Assembly (NCBI GenBank): GCA_037968995.1
Contig: JBBKWP010000057.1
Coordinates: 1-13,766 of the forward strand
Direction: 5' to 3'
DNA: 13,766 nucleotides
Source: JAEXNA01 sp037968995
GTDB lineage: Bacteria > Vulcanimicrobiota > Xenobia > Xenobiales > JADMJV01
In this document: positions 6,039 through 13,733 of the stretch, piece by piece
Layout: each line of letters begins with the position of its first letter
How positions within the stretch are numbered: the first letter of the stretch is position 1
Notes under the pieces: generated by a model
The model's database searches: none
What the model was told of the DNA's origin: nothing
What the model saw: the letters and a program-made list of their open reading frames with translations, nothing else
Translations under genes and position numbers: made by a program

Positions 6039-6280
6039 CCTCCGTTGATCGGATGTTTGACGGGAAAAGGGAGTTGACGACTGCTGTGCGTTCTAAAGAA
6101 GAGATCCTAGCTCAGTTCCCCGAGCGCGATATCGAAGGACACTGGGAGATTTCACCGGATGCCGACAGTCGCTGGCGCGCGGCTGTGTTGGAAGTTCTTC
6201 TCGATATTCGCGAACTCTTCGCCACCGAAATCGAACGTCTGCAGCCAGACCCGACGAACGGCTCATCGTCTTCTGAGTGA
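6035..6280 (+). CDS. Small hypothetical protein, first main gene of the replication operon
   Basis: This 81-residue protein was not recognised. It is acidic, with a likely amphipathic helix at residues ~45-66 (WRAAVLEVLLDIRELFATEIER) and a polar tail ending in SSSSE. GTG 6035 is chosen because GAGGGG lies just upstream and it makes a GTGA overlap with the preceding tiny ORF; ATG 6053 is the alternative. Its 3' end abuts the decarboxylase reading frame, so the two are probably co-transcribed. The coding character of this frame is better than that of the overlapping decarboxylase extension. Confidence 0.55.
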   Translation: MTSVDRMFDGKRELTTAVRSKEEILAQFPERDIEGHWEISPDADSRWRAAVLEVLLDIRELFATEIERLQPDPTNGSSSSE

Positions 6281-7751
6281 CGATCAGAGTTTCCGTCGTG
6301 GGCAGCGGCGCGCTCCTTACTTGGAAGCTCTCAAGGACCATCTCGACCAAAAGGTTCTGTCCTTTCACGTTCCCGGTCACCAGCAAGGGCGCGGAGCCCC
6401 AGACAGTGCTCTTGATTTTCTAGGGGAAAGCGCCTTTCGAGCCGACATCACGGAAGTGTTGGGCATCGACGACCTTCATCATCCCACGGGTCAGTGCGGG
6501 GAGGCTCAGGAATTGGCGGCTGAGGCCTTTGGGGCCGACCTGACGCGGTTTCTGGTCAACGGGTCGACCTCGGGAAACCAGGCTATGTTCTTGACTTGCT
6601 TGGGGCCGGAAGACACCGTTCTGATTCCCCGCAACGCTCATCGCTCGGCCTGGGCGGCCGCCGTGATCTGTGGGGTCCAGGTGGCGGTCTACGACACGCC
6701 TTTCGATGACGAGATGGAGGTCTTCCATCCGCCCACGGTGTCTGACTTTTACCTCGCCTACGAGCAGTGTCCGCAAGCCAAGGCTCTTTACCTGGTGAGT
6801 CCTTCTTATTACGGTGGAGCGGCCGACCTGGAGAGTTTGGTGGCCGAAGCCCATGACCGCGGCTTGCTGGTGTTGGTCGACGAGGCTTGGGGTGGGCATT
6901 TCGCGTTCCATCCTGGTCTTCCGACGTCGGCGGTCACGGCCGGTGCGGATCTCACGGTTCAAAGCACTCACAAGATGCTGCCTGGTCTCACCCAAGGCGC
7001 TATGCTGCACCTGCGGGGCCAAGCGGTGGACCGGAGTCGTCTGGATTCGGTGTTGGGCATGCTTTTGACCAGTTCTCCATCGAGTCTTCTGGTTGCGTCG
7101 CTAGATTCTGCTCGACGAGAGTATTCGCTCAGAGGGCATGAACTGCTCGAGGGCCTCTTGAATCTGTCCGCTCATCTGCGACGGATGATCAGCGAAATTG
7201 AGGGGATTGTCTGTCACGGAGAAGAACTTCTCGGTCGACCTGAGGTTCACCAATGGGATTTTACTCGCCTCGTGGTCAGCGCCGTGGAACGCGGGTTTAC
7301 GGGCTATGAATTGGAGTCAACTCTGCGCTATGAACATCATCTTCAGGTAGAAATGTCAGATCATCGGGCCGTGGTGATCGTCTTGTCCGCGGGTCACGGG
7401 TCACAGCACGGAGATCGATTGGTTGAAGCGTTGCGGGCGCTACCCCATAAAGGCCCTTTGGCTTCGGTGGGTCTCAAGAGTCCAACGAGGCCAAGGAGAG
7501 CACTTCAAGTGCTTTCTCCTCGAGAGACCTTCTTCGCTCCCCACCATACGATGGGGGCTGAGGAGGCTGTGGGGCTTCGCAGCGCGGAAACAATCCATTT
7601 GTATCCCCCCGGCATTCCCTGGGTTCTCCCCGGCGAGGTGATCGAGAGCGAGGTTCTCGCTCAACTCAAAGGTCACCAACAGATGGGGGGTCGAGTGCGG
7701 GGCGCCGCGGATTCGACGCTTGCGACCCTAAAGGTTTTGAAAGGAATATGA
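6159..7751 (+). CDS. Orn/Lys/Arg decarboxylase family protein (PLP, fold type I; YaaO/SpeA-like)
   Basis: PLP-dependent basic amino acid decarboxylase, probably making a diamine or agmatine for polyamines; substrate choice cannot be read off. The N-terminal block is RAPYLEAL...LSFHVPGHQQGRG. The PLP pocket has VNGSTSGNQA, VDEAWGGH (cofactor Asp) and STHKMLPGLTQ, with the Schiff-base lysine at codon 6972-6974. A C-terminal domain carries LYPPGIPWVLPGE. The start is a problem. The conserved part begins near 6306, and the only canonical in-frame start upstream of it is ATG 6159 (GGGAGA ten bases before). That start would overlap the small upstream gene by 122 bp, with a Ser/Arg/Cys-rich, non-conserved-looking extension. 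CTG 6273, overlapping the upstream stop, may be the real start; TTG 6321 would cut into the conserved block. Confidence 0.88.
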   Translation: MPTVAGARLCWKFFSIFANSSPPKSNVCSQTRRTAHRLLSDDQSFRRGQRRAPYLEALKDHLDQKVLSFHVPGHQQGRGAPDSALDFLGESAFRADITEVLGIDDLHHPTGQCGEAQELAAEAFGADLTRFLVNGSTSGNQAMFLTCLGPEDTVLIPRNAHRSAWAAAVICGVQVAVYDTPFDDEMEVFHPPTVSDFYLAYEQCPQAKALYLVSPSYYGGAADLESLVAEAHDRGLLVLVDEAWGGHFAFHPGLPTSAVTAGADLTVQSTHKMLPGLTQGAMLHLRGQAVDRSRLDSVLGMLLTSSPSSLLVASLDSARREYSLRGHELLEGLLNLSAHLRRMISEIEGIVCHGEELLGRPEVHQWDFTRLVVSAVERGFTGYELESTLRYEHHLQVEMSDHRAVVIVLSAGHGSQHGDRLVEALRALPHKGPLASVGLKSPTRPRRALQVLSPRETFFAPHHTMGAEEAVGLRSAETIHLYPPGIPWVLPGEVIESEVLAQLKGHQQMGGRVRGAADSTLATLKVLKGI

Positions 7752-9328
7752 TGACGAGCGAAATTCAACCCAACGGTGTAACCACCGACGATCTCGGTAT
7801 TCTATTGGCAATTCTTCCACCTCGAATTCAGCGCGAGGTGGCCAGTCTCAGCGGTGACCAAGAGGATCTCGTCGAGATCGTGTGTGACTTGGGACGACGG
7901 GCCGAGGCTCGCTTTAACGAGACCTTTGCCTTCCTGGGCGACCAGCAGGTGACCCGTGAAGAGATCGATCACGTCATTTCCCGAGTGGGAACCTTTGGCA
8001 ACGACAATCGGGCCGGCATCGAGCGCACCTTGCACCGGATTTCGGCGATTCGCAATCGGGCGGGCACCATCATCGGACTGACCTGCCGGATCGGACGGGC
8101 TGTCTACGGTACGGTGGATCTGATCAAGGACGTGGTCAAGACCCAAAAGAGCATCTTACTCTTGGGGCGACCGGGAGTGGGCAAGACGACCTTGCTGCGC
8201 GAGATCGCAAGAGTGGTGGCTGATGAAGAGTTGCGTCGGGTGGTGATTGTGGACACCTCGAACGAGATCGCTGGAGACGGTGACGTTCCTCATTCGGGAA
8301 TCGGTTTGGCCCGGAGAATGCAGGTGCCGCGCTCGGACCAACAGCACGCGGTGATGATCGAGGCGGTGGAAAACCATATGCCCCAAGTGATCGTGGTGGA
8401 TGAGATCGGGACGGAAGCGGAAGCCTACGCCGCGCGCACCATCGCCGAACGCGGGGTGACTCTGGTGGCGACGGCCCACGGAAACACTTTGGACAATCTG
8501 ATTCTGAACCCCACCTTATCCGATCTGATTGGCGGTATTCAGTCGGTCACGCTCTCGGACGAGGAAGCCCGCCGACGACGCACGCAAAAATCCGTCTTAG
8601 AGAGGCGCTCCCCTCCGACTTTCGAGGTGGTGGTGGAGATTCAGGACAAGAACACGTTCGTGATCCACAACGACGTAGCCATGGTTGTGGATCTCTTGCT
8701 GCGAGATGAGAAGCCGCTGCCGGAGATCCGGGTGCGAAAAGACGACGGAATCGAAGTGGTGCAGACTTCGAACAGCGAATTTTTGGCCTACAATCATGGT
8801 TTTGAAGCTAAGGATGACGGCATCACCGGCGGACGGTCTCTAGCACCACCGCCTCCCGGCCACAAAGTGATGGAGGGGGCGAAAATTTTCCCCTATTCGG
8901 TGAGCCGAAACCGCTTGGAACGCGCCATCCGTACCTTGGCCGTGCCCGCCGAGATCGTCCGAAATTGGCAGGAAGCCGACTTTGTTCTCACCATCAAGGG
9001 GCAGGCTCGACGGGGGGCCGCGAAGTTCGACCAGATGCAGGCGAAGAATCTTCCGATCCATATCATTCGTTCCAACACGGTCGCCCAGATTCAGAATTTC
9101 CTGAAAAGCTACTACTCCATCGATCAACTGTCGCCCGAGGAGTTGGCCTTGCGGGAAACCGAGCAGGCGATACGGAAGGTGTCCGATACAGGTCGGCCAA
9201 TGGACTTGGCTCCCCAAGAGCCCACCATTCGCCGCCTTCAGCACGAGACGGTAGAAAATGGCGGGCTTCGTTCAAAAAGTTTGGGCGCGGAGCCGTATCG
9301 GTACGTCCGGATTTTCCGGTCGACCTAG
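7748..9328 (+). CDS. R3H-domain AAA ATPase (Ycf45 / SpoIIIAA-like)
   Basis: This 526-residue protein has an N-terminal SpoIIIAA-like region (LAILPPRIQREV), then a P-loop ATPase with Walker A GRPGVGKTT (140-148) and Walker B VIVVDEIGTEAEA (Asp218, Glu219), then VATAHG and a beta-rich region around 290-320. After a linker comes an ILKVFPYSVSR-like segment (IFPYSVSRNRLERAIRTL), and the last ~32 residues form an R3H single-strand nucleic-acid-binding motif (RRLQHETVENGGL-S-S-G-EPYRYVRIF, with the Arg and His three apart). The order matches Ycf45 of cyanobacteria and plastids. The start overlaps the decarboxylase stop as ATGA; ATG 7751 is nearly as good. Its exact cellular job is not established for the family; nucleic-acid remodelling is inferred. 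Confidence 0.93.
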   Translation: MMTSEIQPNGVTTDDLGILLAILPPRIQREVASLSGDQEDLVEIVCDLGRRAEARFNETFAFLGDQQVTREEIDHVISRVGTFGNDNRAGIERTLHRISAIRNRAGTIIGLTCRIGRAVYGTVDLIKDVVKTQKSILLLGRPGVGKTTLLREIARVVADEELRRVVIVDTSNEIAGDGDVPHSGIGLARRMQVPRSDQQHAVMIEAVENHMPQVIVVDEIGTEAEAYAARTIAERGVTLVATAHGNTLDNLILNPTLSDLIGGIQSVTLSDEEARRRRTQKSVLERRSPPTFEVVVEIQDKNTFVIHNDVAMVVDLLLRDEKPLPEIRVRKDDGIEVVQTSNSEFLAYNHGFEAKDDGITGGRSLAPPPPGHKVMEGAKIFPYSVSRNRLERAIRTLAVPAEIVRNWQEADFVLTIKGQARRGAAKFDQMQAKNLPIHIIRSNTVAQIQNFLKSYYSIDQLSPEELALRETEQAIRKVSDTGRPMDLAPQEPTIRRLQHETVENGGLRSKSLGAEPYRYVRIFRST

Positions 9329-9360
9329 TGGGTTTAAGAAAGATTGAGGTAGAGAACTCC

Positions 9361-10053
9361 ATGAGTATGGAAGGTCTGTTCATAACGTTTGAGGGTCTGG
9401 AGGGTGCCGGCAAAAGCACCCAGGCTCAACTCTTGGCGGATCGCCTGACAACGGAGGGCTATCCGGTCACCCTGGTGAGAGAACCCGGCGGAACCCGCGT
9501 GGGCGAGGCTCTACGAAATATCTTGGCGGACTCGGACTTCGACGACATGACGCCGCTCACGGAGGTGTTTCTGTTCGCCGCCTCGCGCTCTCAGTTGGTC
9601 GAGCAGTTGATCCGACCTAAGCTGGGAGAGGGAACTATCGTCATCTGCGACCGATTCTACGACGCGACGTTGGCCTACCAGGGGTACGGTCGAGGGGTGC
9701 ATCCCACCCAGATTCGCGAGATTTCTGACATCTGCTCTTGGGGTGTGCGGCCGGACTTGACGTTTTTGATCGACATCGAACCGGCCCACGGTTTGCAACG
9801 GGTGCGGACCCGCTCGGTGGAGACTCTGACAAAAATGGACCGATTCGAGCAACTGGACATGGCGTTCTACGAGCGGGTGCGTGAGGGCTATATGATGATC
9901 GCTCAAGAAGAAGCGTTTCGATTCCGCATCCTCGATGGGTCGGGCGAAGCCCAACCACTAGCGACCCGTATCGCCGACCTTACGATGGATATGGTCAAGA
10001 AGAAACTGCCGGATCCCGGAAGACTCTCTTTAGGTAAGCGTGGACTCGAGTAA
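9361..10053 (+). CDS. tmk: Thymidylate kinase
   Basis: dTMP kinase converts dTMP to dTDP with ATP, in cytosolic dTTP synthesis. In this 230-residue protein the P-loop is FEGLEGAGKST (Gly15-Thr20), the dTMP-binding loop is REPGGTRVGEALRNIL (Arg40-Thr45), and DRFYDATLAYQGYGRG begins at Asp97, followed by LTFLIDIEPAHGLQRVRTR. The length is slightly above the usual ~210 because of a short C-terminal tail. ATG 9361 follows GAGGTAGAGAA and gives the standard N-terminus. The frame stays open back to 8965, but that part only shadows the R3H gene. The gap to the upstream gene is 32 bp, and its stop overlaps the holB start by 14 bp, so it belongs to the same operon. Confidence 0.96.
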   Translation: MSMEGLFITFEGLEGAGKSTQAQLLADRLTTEGYPVTLVREPGGTRVGEALRNILADSDFDDMTPLTEVFLFAASRSQLVEQLIRPKLGEGTIVICDRFYDATLAYQGYGRGVHPTQIREISDICSWGVRPDLTFLIDIEPAHGLQRVRTRSVETLTKMDRFEQLDMAFYERVREGYMMIAQEEAFRFRILDGSGEAQPLATRIADLTMDMVKKKLPDPGRLSLGKRGLE

Positions 10054-11059
10054 CAGCAGTCTCCTAGATTTTCGTAGACTCACCGGCCACCTGGACGTCC
10101 GAAAGGCCTTGGTGGAGGGAGGGCGGTCCACTCCCTTTCCCTCGTTGGTGTTCAGCGGGCCTTTGGGGACCGGAAAGCGTCTGGCCGGAATATGGTATGC
10201 GGCTTATCTGAACTGTTTTTCGCACGATCATGAGTCTGTTGGACCTTGCGGAGAGTGCGGCTCATGTCGAAAAATTCTCTCGGGAAACCATCCCGATCTC
10301 CATATCGCGAGCGTTCCGGAACAGAAGACCGTGCTGGGCGTGTCGGAGATTCGCGAGGCTATCCACCAATTGGGATACGCGCCCTTTGAAGGCCGTTTCA
10401 AGATTTTGATCTTGGAGTCCGGAGAAAAGCTCACAGATGAAGCGCAAAATGCTCTCCTAAAAACTCTGGAAGAGCCCCCTAGGGCCGCCGTCATCCTTCT
10501 CGTCACGCCACTTTTCGGGGCTCTCATTCCTACGGTGGTGAGTCGTTGTCGATTGGTCCGCTTTCAGGGGTTGCCGCCAAGATTAGTGGAGTCCCATCTG
10601 CGAGACTTGGGTGCTCCCGACGACCAGGCAACCCAGTTGGCGAAGACCAGTGGGGGCTCGATTGGCCTCGCGGTGGACCTTCTGCACAATCCTAAAGATC
10701 TGATCGCGCGCGAAGAAGCTGTGAGCCTGTTTTTGGGGCTCCCGGGTCGTGACATGTGGGGGGCGACCGACACGGCCATGAAGCTTGAGAAGCTGAAACT
10801 CTCCAGCCTTGAGGCTCTCTTAGACTTGGGAATTTCGGCGTTTCGCGACCTGTTGGTGGTGACCGTCGGAAGCCCCGAACTGGTGTCGCACGGCGGCAGA
10901 CTGGCGGATCTTCAACGTCTGGCTCAAACCGTCACGCCGGGAACGGCCCGTGGGCTTCTGCGTCTTTTTCAAGAGGCTCAACATCATCGTCACAGCAATG
11001 TGAGTCCCAAACTGCTTCTGCAGAGACTGTGCTACGGCTTGACTCAAGGTGGGGTGTAG
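10040..11059 (+). CDS. holB: DNA polymerase III delta-prime subunit (clamp loader)
   Basis: The delta-prime subunit of the clamp loader opens and loads the beta sliding clamp. This 339-residue protein has a P-loop-like GPLGTGKR (40-47), a zinc module with Cys residues in NC...PCGECGSC, and VSEIREAIHQL. It also has ILESGEKLTDEAQNALLKTLEEPP (sensor/Walker B region typical of DnaX/HolB) and the arginine-finger SRC motif (VVSRCRLVRF). The nucleotide site is degenerate, with Arg47 where a Ser/Thr should follow the lysine, which fits a non-hydrolysing delta-prime. GTG 10040 overlaps tmk by 14 bp; the N-terminal FRRLTGHLDVRKAL matches the family start. DnaX could be mistaken for it, but the length and degenerate P-loop favour delta-prime. 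Confidence 0.92.
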   Translation: MDSSNSSLLDFRRLTGHLDVRKALVEGGRSTPFPSLVFSGPLGTGKRLAGIWYAAYLNCFSHDHESVGPCGECGSCRKILSGNHPDLHIASVPEQKTVLGVSEIREAIHQLGYAPFEGRFKILILESGEKLTDEAQNALLKTLEEPPRAAVILLVTPLFGALIPTVVSRCRLVRFQGLPPRLVESHLRDLGAPDDQATQLAKTSGGSIGLAVDLLHNPKDLIAREEAVSLFLGLPGRDMWGATDTAMKLEKLKLSSLEALLDLGISAFRDLLVVTVGSPELVSHGGRLADLQRLAQTVTPGTARGLLRLFQEAQHHRHSNVSPKLLLQRLCYGLTQGGV

Positions 11060-11916
11060 TGCTCGCTGTTGAATTGGAAAGAGTGGGCAAACCGCATCTT
11101 TACCCCAATCCCGAATTCCCCGTGGAGAAAGGGGAGAGCGTGGTGGTGGAAACGGTTCGGGGTACCGAACTGGGAACGGTCCTGTCCACCAAAATCCCTT
11201 TCGTGGGAGACTCGCCCAGAGAGGCCTTTCAGGTCTTGAGACCCGCCACCGAAGCGGACCTCAAAGCGGACTATCACAACCGCATGGAGTGCGCCGAGGC
11301 TTTCGTGCTGGCGAAAGCGGCCATTGAGCGGATGAATCTTGACATGCGCCTTTTAGAAACCCGCTTGACTCTCAATCACGAGCGCATCGTCTTCTATTTT
11401 TGGGCCGAGGGCCGGGTGGATTTTCGGGTGCTGGTGCGAGAATTGGTGGGCCTGTTCCGCAAGCGCATCGAACTCTTTCAGATCGGTTCAAGGGATCGGG
11501 CGAAGATGATCGGCGGCATCGGACCGTGCGGTCTGACCTGCTGTTGCACCTTGTGGTTGAGAGAGTTCTCCTCGATCTCGATTCGTTTGGCGCGAGAGCA
11601 GCAACTTCACGTCAAACCGGACAAAATTTCCGGAGTGTGCGGGCGGTTGATGTGCTGCTTGCGTTACGAATACGAAACCTACAGAGCCTTGCGCCAGGAA
11701 CTGCCCGCGGTGGGGAGCGATCTTGAGATCCCTGAAGGGTTAGTGAGGGTTCTCGACGTGGATCCCATCGGACGGACTCTTCTCGTGCGACAATCAAAGG
11801 ACAGCGAAATCAATCCCGGGGAAGTGTTTCGTATCCCCTTGGGCAGAGCCCGAATCGAAGACGGCAAAGGCTGCAGTTCCTGCAGTCAGAAGCCTTCTCA
11901 CGATGAGAATCTTTGA
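11059..11916 (+). CDS. ricT: PSP1/RicT (YaaT) family regulatory protein
   Basis: This 285-residue PSP1-domain protein is of the YaaT/RicT family. In Bacillus subtilis, RicT with RicA and RicF forms an Fe-S-containing complex that promotes RNase Y-dependent mRNA maturation and affects phosphorelay signalling. The N-terminus (LAVELERVGKPHLYPN, then VEKGESVVVETVRGTELGTV) is typical. Two Cys clusters stand out: GPCGLTCCC (155-163) and GVCGRLMCC (192-200), with a further CSSC near the C-terminus. GTG 11059 is chosen because it overlaps the last base of holB and follows AAGGTGGGG; a start at 11029 would sit inside holB. The holB-ricT order is as in Firmicutes. Without RicA/RicF in view, the complex cannot be assumed. 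Confidence 0.93.
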   Translation: MLAVELERVGKPHLYPNPEFPVEKGESVVVETVRGTELGTVLSTKIPFVGDSPREAFQVLRPATEADLKADYHNRMECAEAFVLAKAAIERMNLDMRLLETRLTLNHERIVFYFWAEGRVDFRVLVRELVGLFRKRIELFQIGSRDRAKMIGGIGPCGLTCCCTLWLREFSSISIRLAREQQLHVKPDKISGVCGRLMCCLRYEYETYRALRQELPAVGSDLEIPEGLVRVLDVDPIGRTLLVRQSKDSEINPGEVFRIPLGRARIEDGKGCSSCSQKPSHDENL

Positions 11917-11932
11917 GGAGTATGAGATTCTC
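11905..11932 (+). repeat. Inverted repeat over the ricT stop codon
   Basis: GAGAATC (11905-11911) and GATTCTC (11926-11932) are perfect complements 14 bases apart, spanning the ricT stop. No T-tract follows, so a normal terminator is unlikely; a protein site or an mRNA 3' end structure is possible. Confidence 0.35.
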
Positions 11933-11943
11933 TATGCGAAAGG

Positions 11944-11972
11944 TTCTCCACAAATCCACAGACTTATCCACA
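11944..11972 (+). promoter_or_regulatory. Cluster of three DnaA-box-like 9-mers
   Basis: In one orientation and closely packed stand TTCTCCACA (11944-11952), AAATCCACA (11952-11960) and TTATCCACA (11964-11972). The third equals the consensus DnaA box exactly. The others differ by one base (TTC) and two bases (AAA for TTA). The spacing is 8 and 12 bases between starts. It lies between ricT and the dehydrogenase gene. DnaA may bind here as a regulator or titration site; an origin would need more boxes and an AT-rich unwinding element, which I do not see. Confidence 0.6.
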
Positions 11973-12051
11973 GGGTATCCCATGAAGCGATGGCTTGTTG
12001 ACGTTCAACTTTCCAACCCATTTCAGGGCTCTCGAAGGTTTCTCTAGGCGG

Positions 12052-12837
12052 ATGAGCGGCGCTGAGCAAAGGCCTTGGGTGGTGATCACCGGCGCCTCTT
12101 CGGGCATTGGGCGGGCCGCCGCGCTGCGACTGGGAAGTCTTGGCTACGGGGTGGTGGTGGCCTCTGAACAGCCTCAGTCGCTGCGCGAGGTGAGCGCTGA
12201 GATCGTGGCCCACGGTGGGCGCTCCGAGGCCATCGACCTGAACCTTCTGAAGGCCGACGACGTTTCTGGATTTCTGCGCGAGGTGACCGAACGCGTCGGA
12301 CCCTTCGAAGTTCTTGTCAACAACGCCGGGATCGGACTCCATAAGACGCTGTCCGAGAGTACCGACGTAGAGTTTCAAAGGGTTTTTCAGGTCAACTTTT
12401 TTGCCGTGGTCACGCTGTGTCGTGAGGCGGTCGCTCTGATGGCAGCCCATGGCGGCGGTCAGATCATCAACGTCTCTTCGGCGTCTGCCCGCCGCAGTCT
12501 AGAGCGAATGTCATGCTACGGAGCCACCAAGGGCGCCATGCACTGTTTCTCACAGGCCTTGCGGGCCGAGGTGGCCGAACTCGGCATCGCGGTAACAGAG
12601 ATCTTGCCGATCTCGGTGTCGACAGGTTTCTTTGATTCGGCCGGCTACAAACCCAAAGGTTTGGTGCAGACGCCGGAATCCATAGCGGCGCTGATCGAGC
12701 GGGCGATAACGACTCGCGAGGCGGAGATCTGTAGTTCCGCTCTGACCCGTTTCGGTTTTGTGCTGGACACGATGGCTCCCAATCTGGTGGCGCGCCTGAT
12801 GTCTTGGCATCGTCGATGGGCGCGTTCACGCGATTGA
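12052..12837 (+). CDS. Short-chain dehydrogenase/reductase (SDR)
   Basis: This 261-residue NAD(P)-dependent oxidoreductase is of the classical SDR type. The cofactor motif is TGASSGIG (13-20), with NNAG in the middle (VLVNNAGIG), a catalytic Ser in NVSSASA (142/143), and Tyr156/Lys160 in YGATK. The length is typical (~250). ATG 12052 places the Rossmann motif near the N-terminus as expected; an in-frame TTG at 11995 adds 19 residues without support. The substrate is not predictable. It overlaps the following hydrolase gene, so the two may process the same small molecule or lipid. Confidence 0.92.
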   Translation: MSGAEQRPWVVITGASSGIGRAAALRLGSLGYGVVVASEQPQSLREVSAEIVAHGGRSEAIDLNLLKADDVSGFLREVTERVGPFEVLVNNAGIGLHKTLSESTDVEFQRVFQVNFFAVVTLCREAVALMAAHGGGQIINVSSASARRSLERMSCYGATKGAMHCFSQALRAEVAELGIAVTEILPISVSTGFFDSAGYKPKGLVQTPESIAALIERAITTREAEICSSALTRFGFVLDTMAPNLVARLMSWHRRWARSRD

Positions 12838-13733
12838 CCGATACCACGAGACGCTCGAAGCTACTTCATTGGAAGGCGCGTTGGGAACTGGTCCGCGGAC
12901 TCGTGTTCAACGCCCCGGTGAGCGCGCCGCATTGGGGTCTATGGGACCTTGAAGGTGCGGGAGAGCACATTCCTGTTCTGTGGTCTCGTTCCCGCTCCTC
13001 AGAGACGGACGACACTCCGTTGGTCTTTTCGGTCGGGTTTGGAGCGTCGGTGCGAGACTACGAACCGTTGGCTGCCGTTCTCCAAGAGCGCCATCCGCTT
13101 TTTCGCGTTGGCCATCCGGGGTTTGGACGCTGGGCGGCTTTGGGAGCGCTGTTTAGGCTGGCCCGTGAGCGGTTCGTTTCGGGCGCATCGGGGGTCGAGG
13201 CGGCACGCAGGGTGCGAGCCATGATTCACGCCGAGGATTGCCGAACCATGCGCCTGTTGCAACTGGAGTTGGCGGTTGCAGCCGTTCTATCGCGCCAAGA
13301 TCAAAGCCAAAGCGGTGCACGTCGACGCCTCTCTTTGGCGGGTCATAGCTTCGGGACCGATACGGTGCTTCAGTTTGCTTTGCAGTACGGCCACACATTG
13401 GACATCGAGACCCTGTACCTATTCTCGCCGCATCCTCCAGGATACCTGATTCCAAGCGTCGATTACGCCCGACTGAAGGTGGGCAAGGTGGTGCTGGTTA
13501 GCGGGACTCGGGACCACACCCGAGATGGCGTGGGACCGGATCAGCGCCTGAAGGTTGCAGAACATCTTAAGGTTCCGGTCCAGGCCATCGTCTTGGACGG
13601 CGTGGGCCATATGGACGTGGCATTCCCCGGCTTGGGGCCAATCGCTTGGCCTAAAGAACTCCACGCGGCTCTGTTTGGGCAGAGGAGTGCGACCGACGTG
13701 ATGAGAGTGTTGCCTGGGGCCGCGAATTCGTGA
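12816..13733 (+). CDS. Alpha/beta hydrolase family protein
   Basis: This 305-residue protein has an alpha/beta hydrolase core: an HG-like oxyanion region replaced by VFSVGFGASVRDYEPLA, a nucleophile elbow GHSFGT (Ser178), an acid candidate in SGTRDHTRDG (Asp233 or Asp237) and the catalytic His265 in GVGHMD. The triad appears complete. The last ~25 residues are extra. The start is uncertain: ATG 12816 overlaps the dehydrogenase by 22 bp; TTG 12834 would give a 4-bp TTGA overlap. None has a clear ribosome binding site. Lipase, esterase or thioesterase activity is possible; the substrate is unknown. It is likely co-transcribed with the dehydrogenase. Confidence 0.8.
   Translation: MGAFTRLTDTTRRSKLLHWKARWELVRGLVFNAPVSAPHWGLWDLEGAGEHIPVLWSRSRSSETDDTPLVFSVGFGASVRDYEPLAAVLQERHPLFRVGHPGFGRWAALGALFRLARERFVSGASGVEAARRVRAMIHAEDCRTMRLLQLELAVAAVLSRQDQSQSGARRRLSLAGHSFGTDTVLQFALQYGHTLDIETLYLFSPHPPGYLIPSVDYARLKVGKVVLVSGTRDHTRDGVGPDQRLKVAEHLKVPVQAIVLDGVGHMDVAFPGLGPIAWPKELHAALFGQRSATDVMRVLPGAANS

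Noticed and set aside
6420..7022. 200-codon minus-strand ORF opposite the decarboxylase
   Set aside because: Arg/His/Gln-rich antisense frame within a strongly conserved PLP enzyme.
8965..9360. 132-codon N-terminal extension of thymidylate kinase
   Set aside because: It lies in the other frame of the R3H gene, lacks conservation, and the standard kinase N-terminus begins at ATG 9361.
11981..12046. 21-residue ORF before the dehydrogenase gene
   Set aside because: No convincing ribosome binding site and no recognisable sequence; probably chance.
11917..12051. Full chromosomal origin at the DnaA boxes
   Set aside because: Only three boxes, no AT-rich unwinding stretch, and no dnaA or dnaN in view; kept only as a DnaA-binding region.
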